Positions 33,351-42,286 of a DNA stretch of 64,000 nucleotides are shown piece after piece. The notes beneath the pieces are model-generated. The model did no database searches, was not told the origin of the DNA, and worked only from the letters and a program-made list of their open reading frames with translations. Numbering within the stretch: the stretch's first letter is position 1; every line of letters begins with the position of its first letter. Both the position numbers and the translations under genes were made by a program. This DNA is from DAOQVR01 sp035341665 (GTDB lineage: Bacteria > Chloroflexota > Anaerolineae > JAAYZQ01): positions 1 through 64,000 of the forward strand of contig DAOQVR010000019.1 of the NCBI GenBank assembly GCA_035341665.1. Reading direction: 5' to 3'.

Positions 33351-35189
33351 ATGGCCAACCGGGTCAAGCAGGTCCTCCTTGGCTCCCCGCTGCCCACCTA
33401 CCAGATCGGCGAGAAGAGACTAAACAAAACCCGGGCGCTGGCTGCCTTCTCCCCCGATGCCCTCTCCTCCATCGCCTACGCCAACCAGGAGATCTATCTG
33501 GGGCTGGTCGTTGCCGGCAGCGCGGCGCTCTCGCTTTCGTTTCCCATCGGGCTGGCCATCACCGGGCTTCTGGTCGTGGTCGCCCTCTCCTACTTCCAGA
33601 CCATCCACGCCTACCCGTCGGGCGGCGGCTCCTACGCGGTGGCCAAAGCGAACCTGGGACGCACGCCCGGCCTCGTCGCGGCTGCGGCACTCCTGGTGGG
33701 CTATCTCTTGACGGCGGCCGTGAGCCTCACGGCGGGCGTGGAGGCTATGGCGTCCGCCTTCCCGGAGCTGTGGCCGCACCGGGTGATCGTTGCCCTGGCG
33801 ATCCTGGCGGTGATTGCTCTTCTCAACCTGCGCGGGTTGCGAGAGACGGGCACGGTGATGGCAATCCCGGTCTATCTCTTCCTGATAGTCTACTTGCCAC
33901 TGCTAGGGTACGGGCTGGTGCGTTTGATCCTGGGGGGGCCTGCCAGCCCCGGCCCCGCGCCGGTGCCCGTCACGCAGACTGTGACTCTCCTACTCCTGCT
34001 CAGGACCTTTTCGGCAGGCTGTACCGCCCTCACCGGCATCGAGGCGATCAGCAACGGTGTTCCCTCGTTTCGTCCCCCGGAAGCGCACAACGCGGGGCGC
34101 ACGCTCCTGGTCATGGCGCTGCTGATGGCCGTCCTTTTCGTGGGCAGCATCGGCCTGACCTCGGCGTTTGGGGTGACGGCCAATCCCCAGGAAACCATCC
34201 TCTCTGCGCTGGCAGGCCGCCTCCTGGGAGCCGGGCCGCTGTACGTCGTGGTGCAGGTGAGCACTATGCTCGTGCTCGCCGTCGCTGCCAACACGAGCTT
34301 TGCCGGCTTTCCCCGCCTGGCTGCCATCCTGGCGGCCGATGGCTTTGTCCCCCGCCAACTCACGAGCCTGGGTGACAGGCTGGTTTTCAACAACGGCATA
34401 GTGCTTCTCGCCCTGGCCACGGCTGCTCTGATTGTCCTCTTCGGAGGTGACAGTCATTCGCTGGTGCCCCTCTTCGCCGTCGGCGTGTTCCTGGCTTTTA
34501 CACTCTCGCAGGCGGGCATGGTCCGCCACTGGGTGAAGGCCCGGGGGCGGGGATGGTGGCTCAAGGCCGCCATCAACCTTCTCGGCACGCTTTCCACCGG
34601 AGTAGCCGCTACGATCATCGGCGTGACCAAGTTCGCCGAGGGGGCGTGGATCAGCCTGGCGCTGATTCCGATCCTGGTTCTGGCTTTCCTGCAGGTTCGG
34701 TCCCACTACCAGGGGGTTTCGGACCAGTTGTCGCTGGCCGGGCTGCCGCCATCGCTCAAGCCCTTCGCCCGGCCCCGGGTGGTCGTGCCCATTTCCGGCG
34801 TGCACCGTGGCATCGTGGATGCGATCGCCTACGCCCGCTCCATCACGGACGATGTGACAGCGCTGTACATCGAGCTGGAGCCGGGGGCAGGGGACCGGAT
34901 GCGGGAGCGGTGGGAGGATTGGTGGCCCGGCGTGCCGCTGGCGATACGGCCGTCGCCCTACCGGTCGATCATCGGGCCACTGCTGGCGTTCCTGGACGAG
35001 ACCGACCAGGAGCACAACGACGGGCGGCAGGCGACGGTCATCCTACCCGAGTTTGTGCCGGCCCACCGCTGGCAGGCGCTGCTGCACAACCAAACCACCT
35101 GGCAGATCAGGGCGGCGCTCCTCTACCGCCGCCGGCGCTTCGGTTACCAGCGGGCGATTATTGACGTGCCGTTCCACCTGAGGCGGTAG
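33351..35189 (+). CDS. APC-family permease, KimA-like potassium/proton symporter
   Basis: A 612-aa membrane protein. The first 440 residues form about 12 helices of the APC fold, with SPDALSSIAYANQEIY in helix 1 and YPSGGGSYAVAK near helix 3. The last 150 residues are a soluble domain (VVVPISGVHRGIVDAIAYARSI), as in the K+ uptake symporter KimA of Bacillus (607 aa). Length and domain order fit KimA better than amino acid permeases. In Bacillus KimA is inhibited by c-di-AMP; no c-di-AMP riboswitch was seen here. Substrate assignment remains inference. Confidence 0.82.
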   Translation: MANRVKQVLLGSPLPTYQIGEKRLNKTRALAAFSPDALSSIAYANQEIYLGLVVAGSAALSLSFPIGLAITGLLVVVALSYFQTIHAYPSGGGSYAVAKANLGRTPGLVAAAALLVGYLLTAAVSLTAGVEAMASAFPELWPHRVIVALAILAVIALLNLRGLRETGTVMAIPVYLFLIVYLPLLGYGLVRLILGGPASPGPAPVPVTQTVTLLLLLRTFSAGCTALTGIEAISNGVPSFRPPEAHNAGRTLLVMALLMAVLFVGSIGLTSAFGVTANPQETILSALAGRLLGAGPLYVVVQVSTMLVLAVAANTSFAGFPRLAAILAADGFVPRQLTSLGDRLVFNNGIVLLALATAALIVLFGGDSHSLVPLFAVGVFLAFTLSQAGMVRHWVKARGRGWWLKAAINLLGTLSTGVAATIIGVTKFAEGAWISLALIPILVLAFLQVRSHYQGVSDQLSLAGLPPSLKPFARPRVVVPISGVHRGIVDAIAYARSITDDVTALYIELEPGAGDRMRERWEDWWPGVPLAIRPSPYRSIIGPLLAFLDETDQEHNDGRQATVILPEFVPAHRWQALLHNQTTWQIRAALLYRRRRFGYQRAIIDVPFHLRR

Positions 35190-35254
35190 CGCGCGCCGGC
35201 TCTGCCCGGCATTTCGAGCCCCCAGTGTCCGGCCAGGGAATCGGAGCCGGCTCC

Positions 35255-35278
35255 TGTGCTGAGCCCTGACTCAGCGCA
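35255..35278. terminator. hairpin between convergent genes
   Basis: TGTGCTGAG and CTCAGCGCA (one G-T pair) around a 6-nt loop, 66 nt after the permease stop and overlapping the end of the convergent MFS gene. No T-tract. Weak candidate. Confidence 0.3.
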
Positions 35279-36797
35279 GCTCGGGCACGCGCAGTCCCTT
35301 CGGCGATTCGGCCCGCCGCTCCTGCACCAACCCCCAGATGCTGAGGGCAAGCCCCGCACAGAGCAGCCCGATCATCAGGTGGAAGGTGTCCTGCAGGCCG
35401 GCTACCTGTGCCGCAGCCGGTGCCGCCGTCGCCCCTGCGGGCAGAACCGCCCCACTGTGATAGAACACACGGCTCGACCAGATCGCACCCATCACCGCGA
35501 TGCCTGTCGTCTGGCCCAGCGTGCGTGTCATCGTCAACAGCCCAGAGGCCACGCCCAGTCGTGCGCGCGGGACGGCCCCCATGATGGCGCTGTTGTTGGG
35601 CGACTGAAAAATGCCCATCCCCAGCCCCACCGGCAGAAAGCGCAGGATGTAGCCCATCGTGCCCATCTGGGCATTGACCGTCGTCATGGCGAGGAAACCC
35701 AGTGCCATGCTGGCCAGACCGACGACTGTGATCGGCCTTGGGCCCAGCCGGTCGGAGAGCGCGCCCGAGACCGGTGCCACAAACCCCATCGCCGCCGGCA
35801 CCGCGGCCATGAGCAGCCCGGTCCGCTGCGCGCTAAAGCCCAGGACGCCCTGCAGGAAAAAGGGTATCAGGATGATCGTGCCGCTCATGCAGATAAAGGT
35901 GGTGAGGCCCGAGACCAGGTTGACGGTAAAGAGCTTGTTGCGAAAGAGGCACAGGTCGATGATGGGTTGGCTTACGCGCCGCTCGATCAAGACAAAGAGC
36001 GCCAGCAGCACGGCTGCAGCTGCGAGCAGAAGCACGACCCTCGTGCTTCCAAAGCCGTGATCCCCGCCGGTCGTGAGTCCTGCCAGCAGGGCGAGCAGGC
36101 CGGTAAAGAGCACGCCGGCCCCCAACGGGTCAAACCGCTGCTGTCCCTTGGGCCGGGATGCTGGCAGGAAGCGCACCGCCATCAGCGTCCCGACGATGCC
36201 CACCGGTAGGTTCACGAAAAAGATCCAGTGCCAAGACAGCGCCCCGAGCAGCAGCCCGCCTAGTGTCGGGCCTACCACAACGCCGACCGAGACCATTGTG
36301 CCTGTGAGGCCCAATGCCCGGCCCCGCTCGCTCGGCGGGAAGGACTCGGTGACGATCGCCATCCCCAGTGCCAGGATCATGGAGCCACCCATGGCCTGCA
36401 GCACGCGGAAGCCGATCAGCCAGTGGGCGGTCGGCGCCAGCCCGCACAGCACCGACCCGACTGTAAAGACGGCGAAGCCGGTGACATACAGCGGCTTTTT
36501 GCCGATCATGTCGCCCAGGCGGCCGATGCTCAGCAGGAGGGTCGCCAGGGTCAGCAGGTAGGCGAGCACGACCCACTCGATGGTGCTGAACTCGGCGTGA
36601 AGGTCGGATACCAGGGTCGGCAGAGCGACGTTCACGATACTCCCGTCGATCGTCGACAGAAAAATGCCCATGGAGACTGCCGCCAGGACGTACCACTTGC
36701 GGCTATAGTCGGACGGCTGCTCTTCTTCCGGGTGTGGAGTAGCGATGGAATCCTCCAGGTTTCGTCTGGGCGAGTGGGCGGCGGCATGGACTGCCAT
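35271..36797 (-). CDS. DHA2-family drug/proton antiporter (EmrB/QacA type)
   Basis: A 508-aa protein with about 14 membrane helices. The start of helix 1 reads FLSTIDGSIVNVALPTL, a DHA2 hallmark (Asp and Asn in the first helix); GRLGDMIGKKPLY is the helix 2-3 loop motif and GPTLGGLLLGALSWHWIFFVNLPVG motif C (around residues 175-200). These proteins export cationic drugs or other amphiphiles using the proton gradient. It starts 18 nt after a pirin gene, in the same direction, and the two may be co-expressed. Confidence 0.92.
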   Translation of the reverse strand: MAVHAAAHSPRRNLEDSIATPHPEEEQPSDYSRKWYVLAAVSMGIFLSTIDGSIVNVALPTLVSDLHAEFSTIEWVVLAYLLTLATLLLSIGRLGDMIGKKPLYVTGFAVFTVGSVLCGLAPTAHWLIGFRVLQAMGGSMILALGMAIVTESFPPSERGRALGLTGTMVSVGVVVGPTLGGLLLGALSWHWIFFVNLPVGIVGTLMAVRFLPASRPKGQQRFDPLGAGVLFTGLLALLAGLTTGGDHGFGSTRVVLLLAAAAVLLALFVLIERRVSQPIIDLCLFRNKLFTVNLVSGLTTFICMSGTIILIPFFLQGVLGFSAQRTGLLMAAVPAAMGFVAPVSGALSDRLGPRPITVVGLASMALGFLAMTTVNAQMGTMGYILRFLPVGLGMGIFQSPNNSAIMGAVPRARLGVASGLLTMTRTLGQTTGIAVMGAIWSSRVFYHSGAVLPAGATAAPAAAQVAGLQDTFHLMIGLLCAGLALSIWGLVQERRAESPKGLRVPELR

Positions 36798-36814
36798 GCC
36801 ACCGGTCGCCGTCT

Positions 36815-37663
36815 TTAGCGGACGAACGTACCATTGCGCAGGTCGCGAAGCGCCTCTTCAATCTCGTCCCTGGTCGTCATGACAAAGGGCCCATAGCGGG
36901 CGATTGGCTCGCCCAGCGGCTTTCCCGAGACGAGCAGAAAGCGCACCGGCTGGTCCCCTGTTCGTACCTCGATGACATCACCGCCTTCGAGGATGGCCAG
37001 GCGCGTGCTGCGCACCTGTTCCGCCTGTGCCGCGCCAAAGGCTCCCTGTCCCTCAAAGACGTAGGCAAAGGCGCTGTCGCCGTTCGGGACAGGCTGCGTG
37101 AAGGTGATCGAAGGCGGAAGCGTGACGTCAAGGTAGGTGGGATCGGCAACGATATCGCGTACGGCACCCTGAACGCCGTCGACGACCCCGGCGATTACGC
37201 GGACTCGCGTTCCGTCGGGCCGGAGCACCTCTGGGATTTGCGCGGAGGCGATCTCCTGGTAGCGCGGCCGCATCATCTTGTGGCGGGCCGGCAGGTTCAC
37301 CCAGAGCTGGAAGCCGTACATCTTGCCCGCGACCGGCTGCGGCATCTCCTCGTGCATGATCCCGCCACCGGCCGTCATCCACTGCACGTCTCCCGCCTGG
37401 ATGCTGCCCGAGTTGCCCAGACTATCGCGGTGAAACACCCGGCCGGCGAGCATGTAGGTCACGGTCTCAATTCCCCGGTGGGGGTGCATGGGGAACCCGG
37501 CCAGGTAATCCTCCGGCCTGTCCGAACCAAAGTGGTCGAGAAGCAGGAAGGGATCCAGGTAGTCGAGCGTGCGGGTGGCTATGGAGCGTTTCAGGCGCAC
37601 GCCGGCGCCCTCCAGTACGGGCTGCGGGTCGATGAGGCGAGTCACTGAACGGATCTTGGTCAC
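36815..37663 (-). CDS. pirin family protein
   Basis: A 282-aa bicupin. The metal-binding motif PMHPHRGIETVTYML (His-His-Glu) and MHEEMPQ with its His are typical of pirins, some of which are quercetin dioxygenases and others redox-sensing cofactors. Iron binding follows from the family. The start is a GTG with AAAGAGGAG upstream. It lies upstream of a drug exporter; the pair suggests a response to toxic aromatic compounds, but that is inference. Confidence 0.92.
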   Translation of the reverse strand: MTKIRSVTRLIDPQPVLEGAGVRLKRSIATRTLDYLDPFLLLDHFGSDRPEDYLAGFPMHPHRGIETVTYMLAGRVFHRDSLGNSGSIQAGDVQWMTAGGGIMHEEMPQPVAGKMYGFQLWVNLPARHKMMRPRYQEIASAQIPEVLRPDGTRVRVIAGVVDGVQGAVRDIVADPTYLDVTLPPSITFTQPVPNGDSAFAYVFEGQGAFGAAQAEQVRSTRLAILEGGDVIEVRTGDQPVRFLLVSGKPLGEPIARYGPFVMTTRDEIEEALRDLRNGTFVR

Positions 37664-37756
37664 GGTCTCCTCTTTGTTGAATCGGAGTCCTTGGGGCGGC
37701 GGAGCTCATGAACGCCTCAGGGCCCGACGCCTCTTGCCCCCAAAGCTGTTCGGTTT

Positions 37757-38524
37757 TTACAGCTCCTGTCTCTCAAACACCAGCCATGCGCCCACCAGGG
37801 CTGCGGCGATCAGGCCCAGGCTTGCCCACACCGCCGGCCAGGCCGCCGCACCCGTGCCCCGTACCAGGGCGACGCCCCAATTGGCGAGGTGAGTGGGCAC
37901 ATAGTCACCAACCTTGGGCAGCGCACTGAGAAGGGCGAGCAGGATCAGCACGCCGAAGGCCAGGCCGGCGGCCACAACCTGCGAGCGGGTGAGTGTGCTG
38001 CACAGGAGTGTCAACGCAACGTAGACCAGGAGGCACAGAAGGATCAGGGCGTTCATGGCCAGCCAGGCCGAGGCGCTGACGGCGCCAAAGAGCAGCACCG
38101 TGTAGAGGTAGGAGGCCAACCCAGCCAGGACGATGCCGCCGGCGAAGGTGATGCCAAGGGCAGCGAACTTGGCGAGCAGGAAGGCCCAACGGGGGAGCGG
38201 CTTGACCAGCATGAGCGCCGCCGTCCCCCTGTCCTTTTCCACTGCCACCGTCCCCATTGCCATCAGGAGGGCCAGCAGGACACCGAACTGCACGGTGTTC
38301 TTGACGTACTGGTCGGCTGAGTCGCCGGCAGTCGCAGTGGGGATCAGGCCCAGCAGCCCCTCGGCCTGCTCTGCAGGGATGGCCGCTTTGAGAAGCTCGG
38401 GCAAGTACTTGGCCAAGAGGGGAGACGCCATCCCGAACAGCAGCAGGACCGCTGCCACGATGAGCATCCGGTGTGTGCGCCACTGCTCGAGAAGCTCCTT
38501 GCGCAGGGCAATCCAGAAGAGCAT
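37757..38524 (-). CDS. ABC-2 type permease (YxlG-like)
   Basis: A 255-aa inner-membrane protein with six hydrophobic segments and an ABC-2 layout: a cytosolic basic start (WIALRKELLEQWRTHR), a large extracytoplasmic loop after helix 1 (about 38-75), and EKDRGTAALMLVKPLPRW, the coupling-helix motif contacting the ATPase. It follows its ATPase gene by 1 nt. Together with the PLDc_N protein upstream it mirrors yxlE-yxlF-yxlG of Bacillus. Confidence 0.88.
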   Translation of the reverse strand: MLFWIALRKELLEQWRTHRMLIVAAVLLLFGMASPLLAKYLPELLKAAIPAEQAEGLLGLIPTATAGDSADQYVKNTVQFGVLLALLMAMGTVAVEKDRGTAALMLVKPLPRWAFLLAKFAALGITFAGGIVLAGLASYLYTVLLFGAVSASAWLAMNALILLCLLVYVALTLLCSTLTRSQVVAAGLAFGVLILLALLSALPKVGDYVPTHLANWGVALVRGTGAAAWPAVWASLGLIAAALVGAWLVFERQEL

Positions 38525-38525
38525 C

Positions 38526-39464
38526 CTACTCGCCTCCTTCGCTCACCAGCTGCATAAAGACCTCCTCGAGCGAGGGCACGCCCATCTCATACCGGGTAAA
38601 GATCACACCGGCCCGCAGGGCCGAGGGGGCCAGCTCGCGCTTGGCTGTCGCGAGGTCCCGAACCAGGATGCGTACCGACTGTGCCTGTAGAGCGACGGAG
38701 GAGACCCAGGGGACTGCTCGCAGCCCTTCGGCCCAGGCGTGGAGCGACGGGACAAACTCGGCTTCGGTCTCGACCAGGAAGACGGGAGAGGAGTACCGCT
38801 CCAGCAGCTCCTGCTGGGGAGCCTGGATCACCAACCTCCCTTGGTCGATAATGCCCACCGTGTCGCAGACACGCTCGACATCGGCCAGGATGTGGGTGGA
38901 CATGAGCACGGTGCATCTGCCGCGCAGGCGGTCGATCAGCTCGAGCAGTTCTTTCCGGCCGACAGGGTCGAGGGAGCTGACCGGCTCGTCGAGCAAGAGC
39001 ACGGCAGGCCGGTTCATCGTGGCCTGGGCGATGCCCAGCCGGTGGCGCATCCCTCCGGAGTAGCCGCCGATGCGGCGCCGCGCGGCCTTGGTCATACCCG
39101 TTAGCTCGAGAAGCTCTTTGGCGCGCGCCTTGCGCTCCTGAGCCGGGAGGCCAAAGACTCTGCCCACATGGTCGAGCATCTCTTGCCCGGTCATCCAGGG
39201 GTAGAAGGAGGGGTCCTGGGGCAGGTAGCCGACGTGGGCGGCCGTGCGCAGCCGGCCGGCCGTGACTTCGACGCCGTCCACCCAGGCTTGCCCGGAGTCG
39301 GCACGCGCCAGGCCGGTCAGGATGCGGATGGTGGTTGTCTTTCCCGCGCCGTTGGGTCCCAGGAAGCCAAAGACGGAGCCAGCCTCGACACTGAGGGACA
39401 GGCCGTCCAGCGCCCGCACCTCGCCAAAGGCCTTGACGAGGCCCTCAATCCGAATCGCCGGCAT
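38526..39464 (-). CDS. ABC transporter ATPase (YxlF-like)
   Basis: A 312-aa ATPase with Walker A GPNGAGKTTT, signature YSGGMRHRLGIAQA and Walker B LLLDEPVSSLD, followed by an extension of about 90 residues found in CcmA/YxlF-type proteins. It would power the permease encoded 1 nt downstream. The ATG at 39464 was chosen for its AGAGGAGGAG site; it overlaps the end of the PLDc_N gene by 20 nt, which points to translational coupling. Confidence 0.93.
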   Translation of the reverse strand: MPAIRIEGLVKAFGEVRALDGLSLSVEAGSVFGFLGPNGAGKTTTIRILTGLARADSGQAWVDGVEVTAGRLRTAAHVGYLPQDPSFYPWMTGQEMLDHVGRVFGLPAQERKARAKELLELTGMTKAARRRIGGYSGGMRHRLGIAQATMNRPAVLLLDEPVSSLDPVGRKELLELIDRLRGRCTVLMSTHILADVERVCDTVGIIDQGRLVIQAPQQELLERYSSPVFLVETEAEFVPSLHAWAEGLRAVPWVSSVALQAQSVRILVRDLATAKRELAPSALRAGVIFTRYEMGVPSLEEVFMQLVSEGGE

Positions 39465-39669
39465 CCTGCTCCTCCTCTCGCCCGAAGACCAGGTAGATGA
39501 TCGGGCCAAAGGTGCTGACGAAAAGGATCACGAGCAGCCAGACCCACTTGGGACCCTTGGTTCGCCGGCGCCGGGACCAATCGACCAAAGCCCAGCCAAT
39601 GACGCATAGGTCCAGGATCAACACTGGGATCAGGAACGGCAACAGCTCCTTCAGGGTCGCGCTCTCCAT
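39445..39669 (-). CDS. PLDc_N membrane protein (YxlE-like)
   Basis: A 74-aa protein with two membrane helices, PFLIPVLILDLCVIGWALVD and WVWLLVILFVSTFGPIIYLV, separated by a basic loop; this is the PLDc_N domain alone. In Bacillus the same small protein (YxlE) sits with YxlF-YxlG and helps restrain an extracytoplasmic sigma factor; no sigma factor is seen here. The upstream promoter and AGGAG site support expression. Confidence 0.8.
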   Translation of the reverse strand: MESATLKELLPFLIPVLILDLCVIGWALVDWSRRRRTKGPKWVWLLVILFVSTFGPIIYLVFGREEEQDAGDSD

Positions 39670-39776
39670 CCTCTGACTCCTCGTGGCAATCGACGGACTC
39701 GCAGGATTCCCTCGCATCTGGGGCCGTCGCGCCGGCCCCTGGACCTGCGAATCGACCAGAATCGGGCAGTGGCAGG

Positions 39777-39805
39777 ATAATAGCACCTGTCGAGCGACAG
39801 GGCAA
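39777..39805 (-). promoter_or_regulatory. promoter of the PLDc_N-ABC operon
   Basis: TTGCCC (39800-39805) and TATTAT (39777-39782) with a 17-bp spacer and TG one base before the -10. Start near 39770, about 100 nt before the PLDc_N start; the leader in between shows no clear structure. Confidence 0.6.
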
Positions 39806-39820
39806 GCAGCAGCGACACCT

Positions 39821-40354
39821 TCAGAAGACCAGGTAGTAGAATAGCGCGATCTCGCGCGTCCCCGGCTCGATCCCGCGGTAAAGGTAGGCGTCGAATCCAC
39901 CCAGAACGAAGCCGCACGACTCGTAGAGCCGGCACGCGCCTACGTTGACGTTCTGCGTCTCTAGCATGAGGCCAGGCATGCCACGATCCCGGGCCCAGTT
40001 GGCGGCCTGCTCGATCAGCTGGCGGCCGATGCCTCGGCGGCGGCAGCCCAGATCGACTGCGATGTCCCAGATGAGGGCGAGCCAGTTCCAGTTCTCGTGC
40101 ACCAGGACTTGTCCTGCGACTTGGCCGTCGCGATAGGCAATCCAGGCAGCGCGGTCAGGCCGTCCGACGTACTCCTGTGCGCTATGGACCTCGGGACCGT
40201 AGCGCTTGACGTAGGGCGTCAGCGGCTGCACCGTGTAGCTGATTCGCCCGCCTGTCGCGTGCAGGCAGAGCTCGGACTCAACGGCGAAAGAGTTGTCACA
40301 GCGGTTCAGATCGCCCTGGTTGGCGAAGGTAAGAGGTGTGATCGTCACGGCCAT
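39821..40354 (-). CDS. GNAT acetyltransferase, streptothricin acetyltransferase-like
   Basis: A 177-aa N-acetyltransferase. Acetyl-CoA binding motif A is CRRRGIGRQLIEQA, followed by GLMLETQNVNVGACRLYESCGF, which closely resembles SatA-type streptothricin acetyltransferases, and a final GGFDAYLY. Such enzymes acetylate the beta-lysine of streptothricin; related ones act on other amines. Drug inactivation is plausible but untested. GGGAGGAG lies 7 nt before the ATG, and an extended -10 (TGTGGTACAAT, TACAAT at 40392-40397) lies upstream. Confidence 0.85.
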   Translation of the reverse strand: MAVTITPLTFANQGDLNRCDNSFAVESELCLHATGGRISYTVQPLTPYVKRYGPEVHSAQEYVGRPDRAAWIAYRDGQVAGQVLVHENWNWLALIWDIAVDLGCRRRGIGRQLIEQAANWARDRGMPGLMLETQNVNVGACRLYESCGFVLGGFDAYLYRGIEPGTREIALFYYLVF

Positions 40355-40439
40355 GTTGGCACTCCTCCCTATGTGCGGCCTGCTGGTCCGGATTGTACCA
40401 CAGGGCCTCGCGCGCGGCCTGGTGTGCGACCTCTACGTG

Positions 40440-40482
40440 TGTGACCAATGTCATACCACGCCAGCATGGCCGCGTGTAGAAT
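40440..40482 (+). promoter_or_regulatory. CRP/FNR-type activator site and promoter
   Basis: TGTGA-CCAATG-TCATA (40440-40455) differs from the CRP consensus TGTGA-N6-TCACA at one base. A -10 box TAGAAT lies at 40477-40482, giving a start near 40489, so the site is centred at -41.5, the class II activator position. There is no -35 box, as expected for such promoters. Confidence 0.65.
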
Positions 40483-40519
40483 GGTCTCAAGAACCAGAGG
40501 CACTCAGGAGGTAGAACCG

Positions 40520-41749
40520 GTGAGCCAGACTATAGACAACTCAAGGGCCCGCAAGGCCAAGCTCAAGGAGCTCTTGCTCCGGCTTCACAATGGGGAGCCA
40601 CAGGAAGCGGTGCACGGCGACCTGGTGCAGACCTTGGGGATGATCCCCTACGGAGAGGTCGTCGAGGTCGAGCAGGAGCTGCTGCAGGAAGGGCTGCCCC
40701 AGGAGGAGCTGCTCAAGCTGTGCGACGTGCACTCGGCCGTGCTCGAGGGCAACGTGGACTTGAGCGCTGCCAAGGCGATCCCCGAGGGGCACCCGATGGA
40801 CGTACTGATCCAGGAGAACAAGGCACTGTCGGCGGTGATCGCAAGGGCGAATACCCGCCTCGCCGACTTGGTCAACGTCGAAGAGGCTGCACTGCCGTCC
40901 GCTATCTTGGACCTGCTTGGGATCTTTAACCAACTCATGGATGTGCACAAGCACTACCTGCGCAAGGAGTACCTTCTCTTTCCTTACCTGGAGCGAGGTG
41001 GCGTCACCGGCCCGCCCAAAGTGATGTGGGGGAAGCACGATGAGATCCGCGACCTGCTCAAGGGCAGCCTCGAGGTTCTCAAGACGCCGGGCATCACCCG
41101 AGAAGAGCTTCTGGCGTCGAGCGAAATCGTGCTCCTGCCGGCCGTCAAGGGCGTTGCAGACATGATCGTCAAGGAGGAAGAAATCCTCTTTCCCATGCTG
41201 ATGGATGCCCTGTCTGACGGAGACTGGTACGAGATCCAGCGGCAGTCGCTAGAGTTCGGTTACTGCCTGTACGATCCGCCGGTGGCGTGGGCGCCGCCGG
41301 GCATGGCTGCAGGTGGCCTAGAAGCGCTTCCTCAGCAAGCGGGCAAAGTACAGCTTCCCACCGGGAGCCTGGGCGTGCAGGACCTGCTTGCCCTTCTTAA
41401 CACCCTGCCGGTGGACATCACCTTCGTGGGCAGCGACGACAAGGTCAAGTACTTTTCCCAGGGGCGCGAGAGGATCTTTCAGCGCAACAGAGCCATTCTG
41501 GGCCGCGATGTGCGCCAGTGCCACCCTCCGGCCAGTGCCCACATCGTCGACAAGATCCTGGAGGACTTTCGCAGCGGCCGGCAGAGCCGTGCGCCCTTCT
41601 GGATCAACATGGGCGGCCGCTTCATCCACATCGAGTACTTTGCCCTGCGAGGCGAAGAAGGGGAGTACCTTGGCACGCTCGAGGTGTCGCAGGACCTGAC
41701 GGCCTACAGGGCGCTGCAGGGCGAAAAGCGCATCTTGTCGTACGTGTAG
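40520..41749 (+). CDS. DUF438-hemerythrin-PAS protein
   Basis: A 409-aa cytosolic protein. Residues about 12-80 are DUF438, about 90-250 a hemerythrin-like four-helix domain with likely diiron ligands (VHKHYLRKEYLLFPYLE, WGKHDE, KEEEILFP), and about 285-405 a PAS domain (VDITFVGSDDKVKYF to SQDLTAY). This trio is common in anaerobes and is thought to sense oxygen, nitric oxide or redox state. The start is a GTG (40520) with AGGAGG upstream. It is followed 11 nt later by its DUF1858 partner and preceded by a CRP/FNR-type site. Confidence 0.9.
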   Translation: MSQTIDNSRARKAKLKELLLRLHNGEPQEAVHGDLVQTLGMIPYGEVVEVEQELLQEGLPQEELLKLCDVHSAVLEGNVDLSAAKAIPEGHPMDVLIQENKALSAVIARANTRLADLVNVEEAALPSAILDLLGIFNQLMDVHKHYLRKEYLLFPYLERGGVTGPPKVMWGKHDEIRDLLKGSLEVLKTPGITREELLASSEIVLLPAVKGVADMIVKEEEILFPMLMDALSDGDWYEIQRQSLEFGYCLYDPPVAWAPPGMAAGGLEALPQQAGKVQLPTGSLGVQDLLALLNTLPVDITFVGSDDKVKYFSQGRERIFQRNRAILGRDVRQCHPPASAHIVDKILEDFRSGRQSRAPFWINMGGRFIHIEYFALRGEEGEYLGTLEVSQDLTAYRALQGEKRILSYV

Positions 41750-41760
41750 AGGTGACTGAG

Positions 41761-42273
41761 ATGACGGGACTGATTATCTCGCCCAAGACCAAAGTCGCGG
41801 ACCTGCTCGATGCCTATCCCGGACTGGAGGATGCGCTGATCCATCTCGTGCCGGCCTTTGAGAAACTGCGCAACCCCGTGCTGCGCCGGACTGTAGCCCG
41901 GATCACGACCCTGCAGCAGGCGGCAGCGATCGGCGGAGCGAAGGTGGATGACCTGATCACCCACCTCCGCAAGGCTGTGGGACAGGATTCGTTCTCAGGG
42001 GCGGAGGCGGCCGCCTACAACAGGCAGCAGCCCGCCTGGTTCGACGCGGAGCGGGTAGCGGCCGGCCTAGATGCCAGGCCGATGCTGGCTGCAGGGGAGC
42101 AGCCGGTGAACCAGGTGATTGCCGAGCTGAACGCCCAGCGTCCCGGCGACATCTACAAGCTCGTGGCACCCTTCCTGCCTGCTCCGCTGGTGGACAAGGC
42201 CACCAGCCTGGGCGTCTCCCACTGGATCACGCAGGAGGGGGACCTGTACGTTATCTACTTCGCCAAGGTGTAG
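41761..42273 (+). CDS. DUF1858/DUF2249-type protein
   Basis: A 170-aa protein. The N-terminal 60 residues (ISPKTKVADLLDAYPGLEDAL) are a DUF1858 domain; the C-terminal 70 (VIAELNAQRPGDIYKLVAPFLPAP, then GVSHWITQEGD) look like the DUF2249 fold. Genes of this type regularly accompany DUF438-hemerythrin proteins and may take part in nitric oxide or redox handling. It starts 11 nt after its partner and ends 13 nt before the convergent helicase gene. Confidence 0.85.
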   Translation: MTGLIISPKTKVADLLDAYPGLEDALIHLVPAFEKLRNPVLRRTVARITTLQQAAAIGGAKVDDLITHLRKAVGQDSFSGAEAAAYNRQQPAWFDAERVAAGLDARPMLAAGEQPVNQVIAELNAQRPGDIYKLVAPFLPAPLVDKATSLGVSHWITQEGDLYVIYFAKV

Positions 42274-42286
42274 ACAGGGGCCAGGC

